NCBI GenBank assembly: GCA_026985655.1
Contig: JALSQB010000138.1
Location: 1 to 10,351 of the forward strand
DNA from: Campylobacteraceae bacterium
Lineage (GTDB): Bacteria; Campylobacterota; Campylobacteria; Campylobacterales; Sulfurovaceae
Length of the DNA stretch: 10,351 nucleotides
Direction of reading: 5' to 3'
Shown in pieces: positions 6,118 through 10,351 of the stretch. The notes under the pieces were generated by a model, which worked only from the letters and a program-made list of their open reading frames with translations, did no database searches and was not told the origin of the DNA. How positions within the stretch are numbered: the stretch's first letter is position 1; each line of letters starts with the position of its first letter. The translations under genes and the position numbers were made by a program.

Positions 6118-6900
6118 ATGATTAAAATAGTAATGCTTTCTCTTTTACTTTATAGTAACTTCTTGTTTTCTAATGAAGGAGAGAAAGTCTATGAAAAGAG
6201 ATGTGCTTCTTGTCATAAACTCTATATTGCTCCCTCTATTTTACTAGAGAACTTTATGGAGAAAAATAATACGGTTCTGCATTTAACTGCACCGACTATT
6301 AATCAGATAGTTTTTCGCTTAAAGAGTCGTATTGGTGACCCAAAAGGAGATGAAGATATTCATAAGATGGAGATAGATAGTTTTATTGCTGATTATCTAA
6401 TAAACCCAGATAAATCAAAATCGGTCTGTCTTCCAAAAGTGATTAGACACTTTAAAACGATGCCAAGCTTAAAGGGTAAAATTAGTGTTGAAGAGATAGA
6501 AGCTGTATCTGATTTCTTGTGGGCGTATAATCTTACTGATTTTGTAGCAAAAAAATTAAAATTTGTTGCGTATAAAAAGGCAGTGGAGATTGCTCAAAAA
6601 GAGCATAAAATTATTATTATTAAATTGACACGAGAGCATTGCCACTTCTGTACAAAGATGGATAGAGAAGTCTTTAGCGATAAAGAGATTATTGAAGCAC
6701 TTGATAAAAACTTTATTGTTGTTGAGGTAGATATAGGCAAAGAGACCCCACCATTGGGGCTTAAAATAGGAATGACCCCAACGTTTATATTTGTAGATGA
6801 GAAAGAGAAAATTATGGCAAAAATCCCTGGTGCTTGGACAAAGCAGGATTTTTTAGGCATTTTAAAAGAGGCAGTAAAAGCCAAAGGAGATAAAAAATGA
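6118..6900 (+). CDS. Exported cytochrome c / thioredoxin-fold fusion protein
   Basis: The chosen ATG at 6118 gives 260 residues with a Sec signal (MIKIVMLSLLLYSNFLFS) and uses AAAGGAG at 6105-6111; an upstream in-frame TTG at 6010 would place about 36 residues of hairpin sequence before the signal. The first domain is cytochrome c-like, with CASCH at 29-33, a likely Met ligand M115 in TMPSLKG, and a closing helix EEIEAVSDFLWAY. The second domain is thioredoxin-like, with the redox pair C175-HF-C178 and a cis-Pro loop MTPTF (P221). It resembles the SoxW/SoxS group of Sox-linked periplasmic thioredoxins, known to keep SoxYZ active, but with a heme domain added. An extra cysteine, C104, lies between the domains. 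It probably passes electrons between a heme and thiols or persulfides in the periplasm. The direction and partner are unknown. Confidence 0.82.
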   Translation: MIKIVMLSLLLYSNFLFSNEGEKVYEKRCASCHKLYIAPSILLENFMEKNNTVLHLTAPTINQIVFRLKSRIGDPKGDEDIHKMEIDSFIADYLINPDKSKSVCLPKVIRHFKTMPSLKGKISVEEIEAVSDFLWAYNLTDFVAKKLKFVAYKKAVEIAQKEHKIIIIKLTREHCHFCTKMDREVFSDKEIIEALDKNFIVVEVDIGKETPPLGLKIGMTPTFIFVDEKEKIMAKIPGAWTKQDFLGILKEAVKAKGDKK

Positions 6901-7334
6901 AAAAAATGTTACTGATGTTTACCTTACTCTTGACGCTCTCTTTTGCAGAGACAGAGTTTGCTACCCCCAAACCATCGATGGAGCATCCTCGAAAAGTAAT
7001 TTTTCCAATTACCACATGGGACAAAGATGAGGTAAATCATGTTTTAGGCTCTGCAAATAATATTATTAAATTTTATGGTGTTGATAATATAGAATTGGTA
7101 ATTGTTGCCTATTCTCAAGGAATTAAAACATTATTAAAAGATAAAGATAAAAATATTAGAACAAGAGTGGAATCACTCATGAACTATGATGTTGAGTTTA
7201 TTGCATGTGGAAATACTATGCGAACACTCAAAATAGACAAAAAAGAGCTACTTGATGGCGTAGAAATAGTTACAGCAGGAATTGTTGAACTTATTGAGCG
7301 TCAGCTTCGTGGATATACCTATATCCGACCATAA
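6897..7334 (+). CDS. Periplasmic DsrE/DsrF-like family protein
   Basis: This is a 145-residue protein with a short Sec signal (MKKMLLMFTLLLTLSFA). The mature part follows the DsrE-like fold: a first strand KVIFPITT, NHVLGSANNIIKFYG, the strand IELVIVAYSQGIKTLL, and the motif FIACGNTMRTL with a single conserved Cys, C104. It ends IVELIERQLRGYTYIRP, typical of this secreted DsrE-like subfamily. Cytoplasmic DsrE-family proteins and TusD carry sulfur as persulfide; whether this exported form does so is inferred from the retained Cys and the sox context. The ATG overlaps the stop of the thioredoxin fusion by 4 bp (ATGA), and its AAAGGAG (6883-6889) lies inside that gene, so the two are translationally coupled. 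Confidence 0.82.
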   Translation: MKKMLLMFTLLLTLSFAETEFATPKPSMEHPRKVIFPITTWDKDEVNHVLGSANNIIKFYGVDNIELVIVAYSQGIKTLLKDKDKNIRTRVESLMNYDVEFIACGNTMRTLKIDKKELLDGVEIVTAGIVELIERQLRGYTYIRP

Positions 7335-7350
7335 TCTTAAAGGAGAAAAA

Positions 7351-8334
7351 ATGAAACTAATCAACACACTACTACTAAGTTCACTACTTATGACAGGAGC
7401 TATGGCAAAAGATAGCAACACAACAGCACCTAAAAAAGAGACAAAAAAGGTAACATCTAAAGCGACCAAAAGTGATGTAACGATATTTGTATCGGACAAC
7501 AGTAATGGGAAAATAACACCTAAAACCATAGAAGAAGCATTTAAAAAAGCAGGTTTTTTTGTCTCTGCCAACCGAGATATGAATACGCCTTTTACCAAAC
7601 AGTTTAAAGAATCAGGTTTTGATACTTATAATCTTTTTACTTTTTATAAAAAAGATGTCGTATTAGCATTAGCCAAAAAGTATCCAAATGTAGGACTATT
7701 TGCCCCTATGAGTATGAGTATCTACACTAAAAAAGGAGACAAAACCATCTCCGTAGCTTCTCTTTCAGCTGAAGCAATGCAAAAAATAATGAAAACACCA
7801 GCCGATGAGAAAATTTTAAATGAGTTAAGAGCATTGGTAGTAAAAACTTTAAAAGAGGCTATGCCAAAGGGTACATTTAAAAATCCAAGCTATAAAACAG
7901 TCGAACCAAAAGGAGAGCTTGTCACCACTTATACTATGGAGATGGAAAAAGATGATTGGGAAGATGGCTTAGATGAATTCAAAATGGGATTTGAGGGAGA
8001 GTTAGCACCTAATGGTTTTGTCATTGCAGGTCAAAATAACTTAGGCGATGATTTTGATGATGCGAACAATACAAAATATGATTTTTATGAAGTCTATTCT
8101 ATCTGTAAGTTACCTGTTATCTACACCATTGCCAAAACACGACCAGAAGCAGGTGCTTTTGCTCCTTGTTCACTATATTTAGAAAAAGAGAAAGGAAAAG
8201 CAGAAATGAGCGTTGCTTTTCCCTCTGTATATAATTGGATGAGTTCTATGTCTATTACCGATAAAAAAGATATGAGTGTACTTGAAGATGCTCAAAAACG
8301 TATGCGAAAAATTTTATCAGGATTGACAGAGTAA
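7351..8334 (+). CDS. Exported protein with two DUF302-like domains
   Basis: The start at 7351, after AAAGGAG (7339-7345), gives 327 residues with a Sec signal (MKLINTLLLSSLLMTGAMA); a longer in-frame start near 7282 would overlap the DsrE-like gene and bury the signal. Two similar halves are visible. The first runs about residues 42-175 (AFKKAGFFVSANRDM, YNLFTFYKKDVVLALAKKYP, VGLFAPMSMSIY). The second runs about 215-325 (YEVYSICKLPVIYTIAKTRP, AGAFAPCSLYLEKE). This matches DUF302, a family of unknown function common in sulfur oxidisers. Only the second copy keeps the two cysteines at the aligned sites (C252, C273); the first has Tyr and Met there. Role unknown; context suggests periplasmic sulfur handling. 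Confidence 0.75.
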   Translation: MKLINTLLLSSLLMTGAMAKDSNTTAPKKETKKVTSKATKSDVTIFVSDNSNGKITPKTIEEAFKKAGFFVSANRDMNTPFTKQFKESGFDTYNLFTFYKKDVVLALAKKYPNVGLFAPMSMSIYTKKGDKTISVASLSAEAMQKIMKTPADEKILNELRALVVKTLKEAMPKGTFKNPSYKTVEPKGELVTTYTMEMEKDDWEDGLDEFKMGFEGELAPNGFVIAGQNNLGDDFDDANNTKYDFYEVYSICKLPVIYTIAKTRPEAGAFAPCSLYLEKEKGKAEMSVAFPSVYNWMSSMSITDKKDMSVLEDAQKRMRKILSGLTE

Positions 8335-8357
8335 GCTTATATTATTAGGGATAACTA

Positions 8358-8366
8358 TGATATAAT
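8358..8366 (+). promoter_or_regulatory. Extended -10 promoter for the YeeE/YedE pair
   Basis: TGATATAAT is a near-perfect extended -10 (TG, one base, TATAAT at 8361-8366). Transcription would start at about 8372-8374, giving a leader of roughly 20 nt that contains AAAGG (8381-8385) before the ATG at 8394. No good -35 is evident, which is normal for extended -10 promoters. The transporter pair can thus be expressed separately from the upstream genes. Confidence 0.6.
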
Positions 8367-8393
8367 TCTGAAAAACTTATAAAGGTTATAACT

Positions 8394-8903
8394 ATGACAA
8401 ATAGATTACCATGGTGGGTAGGTGGAATTTTAATGTCAGGGCTTTTGCTCTTGACATTCTCAATTTATGGAGCAGACAGACCAATTGGTGCATCAACTTA
8501 TGTTCCTTATGCTGCTTCTTTAATTTTTAATTTAGACCCAAGTACATACTCCTATATAAATCATATTAAAGCTCCAGGTTCTTGGGAAGGAGTCATGCTT
8601 TTAGGGGTACTCTTTGGAGGCTTTATTACTTCTGTATTTATTACCAAAACATTTAGAATTATGATTCTTCCGACAGCTTGGAAGATGTATAAAAACAGCT
8701 CCATACTCTCTCGTGTATTTTGGAGTTTTATCTCTGGTTTCTTTATGATTATTGGGGCAAGACTAGCAGGTGGTTGTACTTCTGGTCACTTCATGTCAGG
8801 TATGAGTCAAATGGCAATATCAGCTATGATTTTTGGTGCTGTGGTAATGTTGTCATTAATTCTCACAGGAAAATATTTCTATAGTAAAGAGAAGGTGGCA
8901 TAG
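8394..8903 (+). CDS. YeeE/YedE family membrane protein, first half of a split transporter
   Basis: This 169-residue integral membrane protein has about four hydrophobic helices (near residues 8-25, 65-85, 108-122 and 140-160). The family hallmark is GARLAGGCTSGHFMSG near residues 121-136, with Cys C128 in GGCTSGH. YeeE/YedE proteins form a pore lined by such cysteine motifs; the full-length member TsuA imports thiosulfate, and the two-gene PmpA/PmpB form is a known split version. No signal peptide is needed. Its stop codon is followed immediately by the ATG of the partner, so the two halves are coupled and probably assemble together. Next to soxXYZAB, import of thiosulfate or another sulfane-sulfur compound is the likely job. 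The exact substrate is not readable. Confidence 0.85.
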   Translation: MTNRLPWWVGGILMSGLLLLTFSIYGADRPIGASTYVPYAASLIFNLDPSTYSYINHIKAPGSWEGVMLLGVLFGGFITSVFITKTFRIMILPTAWKMYKNSSILSRVFWSFISGFFMIIGARLAGGCTSGHFMSGMSQMAISAMIFGAVVMLSLILTGKYFYSKEKVA

Positions 8904-9548
8904 ATGGCTAATGTAGTTTTTGTAATCAATGATGAGAATGCAACCGTTGTCGATAGAGCTTTTAAAATGGTTGAAAATGTTATTCATGGAGACCATGGTT
9001 CAGTAGCATTAGTCTTTTTGATTGGGGTAATTTTTGGTGGGATTATCCAATACACAAGGGTAGATAAATTTGAAAAAATAGCAGGTTTCGCCATGTTAAA
9101 AGATACCATTGTCCCCAAAATGTTATTTATGACAGTAGGACTTACCTCTATTGGACTCTATTTTATGATAGATGCAGGCATGGCACATTATCATGTTAAG
9201 CCAATTATTTTACAAGGTTTGGTTATTGGTGGTATTTTATTTGGGGTATCTATGGCAATTTTAGGTAAGTGTCCAGGAACAGGACCTGTGTCTATTGCTG
9301 AAGGACGTATAGATGTTCTTATTGGTGCGATAGGTGGTCTGTTAGGTGGATTGGTATTTACACTCTATTATGATAATTTTTTTAAATGGCTAATGGGTGA
9401 TAGTTTAGGAAAAACCATCTTACCTAACCTCTTTGAAGGGCATGAAGATTTAACAACACTAATTTTTGGTATAGCACTTGTAATTATCTCGATTGCGATT
9501 CCCAAGATAGAACTAGAAGACAAAGAAGAGACTAAGAATCAGGGCTAA
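8904..9548 (+). CDS. YeeE/YedE family membrane protein, second half of a split transporter
   Basis: This 214-residue membrane protein has about five hydrophobic segments (near residues 34-50, 72-90, 102-120, 137-155 and 185-200). It carries the second YeeE/YedE hallmark, GVSMAILGKCPGTGPVSIAEGR, around residues 114-135 with Cys C123 in GKCPGTG. The N-terminal 30 residues are hydrophilic and the C-terminus is short and charged (LEDKEETKNQ). The start follows directly on the previous stop with no spacer, with a GAAGGTGG ribosome binding site (8891-8898) inside the upstream gene. The two proteins together are about 383 residues, similar to one full-length YeeE. The unit ends here; hairpins follow in the downstream gap. 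Confidence 0.85.
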   Translation: MANVVFVINDENATVVDRAFKMVENVIHGDHGSVALVFLIGVIFGGIIQYTRVDKFEKIAGFAMLKDTIVPKMLFMTVGLTSIGLYFMIDAGMAHYHVKPIILQGLVIGGILFGVSMAILGKCPGTGPVSIAEGRIDVLIGAIGGLLGGLVFTLYYDNFFKWLMGDSLGKTILPNLFEGHEDLTTLIFGIALVIISIAIPKIELEDKEETKNQG

Positions 9549-9563
9549 GTCTTTAAAATGAAA

Positions 9564-9585
9564 AAATACACTTACTGGTGTATTT
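9564..9585 (+). terminator. Stem-loop after the YeeE/YedE pair, weak terminator candidate
   Basis: AAATACAC (9564-9571) pairs perfectly with GTGTATTT (9578-9585) around a 6-nt loop. An A-tract precedes it and only three T residues end it, followed by GGG. It begins 15 bp after the stop of the second transporter gene, so it may mark the end of that mRNA, but the stem is AT-rich and termination would be inefficient. Confidence 0.4.
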
Positions 9586-9631
9586 GGGTTATAAATATAT
9601 CTTTGAATATCGCCAAATAGTGGTGATTCAG

Positions 9632-9646
9632 AAATCATTATGATTT
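9632..9646 (+). promoter_or_regulatory. 15-bp palindrome, possible Fur-like or other operator
   Basis: AAATCAT (9632-9638) and ATGATTT (9640-9646) flank a single T, giving a 7-1-7 palindrome, the geometry of a Fur box. It shares ATCATTAT with the Fur consensus but matches it only partly. It is 167 bp upstream of the TonB-dependent receptor start, far for direct control of the promoter nearest that gene. It could be chance in AT-rich DNA. Confidence 0.25.
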
Positions 9647-9691
9647 TTAATTTATCAATTTTATTGAATTACTCATTCCAAAGTTTTTCTG

Positions 9692-9717
9692 TTATCTCAA
9701 AAGCATTTTTGAGATAA
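9692..9717 (+). repeat. Perfect 11-bp hairpin in the intergenic region
   Basis: TTATCTCAAAA (9692-9702) and TTTTGAGATAA (9707-9717) form an 11-bp stem with a GCAT loop. No T-run follows on the + strand. It is one of several hairpins between the transporter pair and the receptor gene. Function unknown; mRNA 3'-end protection or a protein binding site are possible. Confidence 0.5.
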
Positions 9718-9731
9718 ATTTCCGTTTCTTT

Positions 9732-9760
9732 AAAATGAGGGAGTTCTACCCCCTCATTTT
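9732..9760 (+). terminator. Rho-independent terminator upstream of the receptor gene
   Basis: AAAATGAGGG (9732-9741) pairs perfectly with CCCTCATTTT (9751-9760) around a 9-nt loop. The GC-rich core (GAGGG/CCCTC) closes with A/T tracts on both sides, the form of a bidirectional intrinsic terminator. It isolates the receptor gene from transcription coming through the YeeE/YedE unit. Confidence 0.65.
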
Positions 9761-9778
9761 CTCCACATCTTTTTACGA

Positions 9779-9784
9779 TAAAAT
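9779..9784 (+). promoter_or_regulatory. Possible -10 element for the TonB-dependent receptor gene
   Basis: TAAAAT lies just downstream of the terminator and 28 bp before the receptor ATG, with AGGAG (9802-9806) as ribosome binding site. No upstream TG or clear -35 is seen. A promoter is required somewhere here if the preceding terminator works; this is the best-placed match, but it is weak. Confidence 0.35.
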
Positions 9785-9812
9785 AACACAATATATAACT
9801 TAGGAGAATTTC

Positions 9813-10351
9813 ATGAAAAGCATCTATATTTTATTAGCCCCTTTACTACTTTTTTCAGAGACTAAACTTTCAGACATTGAGGTGACAGCTCAAACGCAGA
9901 GCCAAAGTGAAGAGGATAATGGGGGTTTTTTAATTCAAAAAGAGAGTTTTATGCCTAAAGCTCCGATGCAACAGCAGATGACAACCAAACAAGCCTTAGG
10001 GATTGCAGGAACAAATGGTGACCCAGTAAAAGCACTTAAATCTTTTGCAGGGGTGGTGAGTACTAACAACGATGAGGGGAGTGAACTCTACATTCATGGC
10101 TCAAAACCTCGTGAAACCAAGTTTACACTAAATCATTTACCTTTGGGATATGTGTTTCATGTGGGAGGATTGCATTCTGTAATTGCTCCTGAAGCCACAG
10201 ACCAAATAGATGCTTATTTGGGTGGGTTTGACACGACTTATGAAGCCATGGGGGCAGTGGTAGATATTACGCCTAGCTACCCCAAAGGTTCAAACAAAGG
10301 ACGCATTCATTTAGGGCTTTACGATGCCGATTTTGCTTATGATGCTAAGTT
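9813..10351 (+). CDS. TonB-dependent outer-membrane receptor, N-terminal part (3' end outside window)
   Basis: The frame is open from the ATG at 9813 to the end of the window, 179 visible residues. A short Sec signal (MKSIYILLAPLLLFS) is followed by a likely TonB box, SDIEVTAQ, near residues 20-27. A plug domain comes next: KALKSFAGVVSTNNDEGS, then ELYIHGSKPRETKFTLNH, YVFHVGG, and DQIDAYLGGFDTTYEAMGAV, typical of the plug's RG-repeat and GxxxxxYGxxxGGV-like regions. The plug ends in VVDITP before the barrel. Such receptors import scarce ligands through the outer membrane using TonB energy. The ligand is unknown; metal complexes are the usual case. Codon use looks slightly different from the sox genes (more GGG and CCC), but this is an impression only. 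Confidence 0.85.
   Translation, partial: MKSIYILLAPLLLFSETKLSDIEVTAQTQSQSEEDNGGFLIQKESFMPKAPMQQQMTTKQALGIAGTNGDPVKALKSFAGVVSTNNDEGSELYIHGSKPRETKFTLNHLPLGYVFHVGGLHSVIAPEATDQIDAYLGGFDTTYEAMGAVVDITPSYPKGSNKGRIHLGLYDADFAYDAK

Noticed and set aside
7282..7350. Upstream in-frame start for the DUF302 gene
   Set aside because: It overlaps the end of the DsrE-like gene in another frame and would bury the signal peptide; 7351 has an ideal AAAGGAG.
1..10351. CRISPR array, tRNA, rRNA, insertion sequence or phage genes
   Set aside because: No regularly spaced repeats, cloverleaf sequences, ribosomal RNA stretches, transposase or integrase motifs were seen on either strand by eye.

Overview
The window comes from a low-GC Gram-negative bacterium that oxidises reduced sulfur. 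Gene order (soxX-soxY-soxZ-soxA-soxB with no soxCD beside it), the AT-rich sequence, strong AAGGAG ribosome binding sites and extended -10 promoters (TGnTATAAT type) fit Campylobacterota (Epsilonproteobacteria) of the Sulfurimonas/Sulfurovum kind. That placement comes from reading the proteins, not from a database search. All genes lie on the + strand.

Layout. (1) 1-630: the C-terminal half of a sensor histidine kinase, cut by the window edge. (2) 631-741: an intergenic promoter region with two 10-bp direct repeats exactly 11 bp apart, just upstream of an extended -10; this looks like a response-regulator site driving the sox operon. (3) 742-4781: soxXYZAB, the thiosulfate-oxidising core. soxY and soxZ are separated by an unusual 100-bp noncoding gap. 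(4) 4782-4845: a perfect 9-bp-arm palindrome and a -10, ahead of an outer-membrane porin (4846-6003). (5) 6004-6117: two consecutive perfect hairpins. The second has 23-bp arms, and its loop is complementary to the ribosome binding site of the next gene. (6) 6118-8334: three exported proteins: a cytochrome c/thioredoxin fusion, a periplasmic DsrE-like protein and a tandem DUF302 protein. (7) 8394-9548: two abutting YeeE/YedE membrane proteins, a split thiosulfate/sulfur-compound transporter of the TsuA/PmpAB type, with their own promoter. (8) 9549-9812: a noncoding stretch with several hairpins, one of them a good terminator. (9) 9813-10351: the start of a TonB-dependent receptor, cut by the window edge.

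How it may work together. The porin, and perhaps the TonB-dependent receptor, would bring substrate across the outer membrane. SoxXA loads thiosulfate onto the SoxY cysteine of SoxYZ, and SoxB hydrolyses off sulfate. Because soxCD is absent here, the remaining sulfane sulfur needs another outlet. The thioredoxin fusion, DsrE-like, DUF302 and YeeE/YedE genes are plausible candidates for persulfide reduction, carriage and import. The sox assignment is secure; the downstream accessory module as one functional system is inference.
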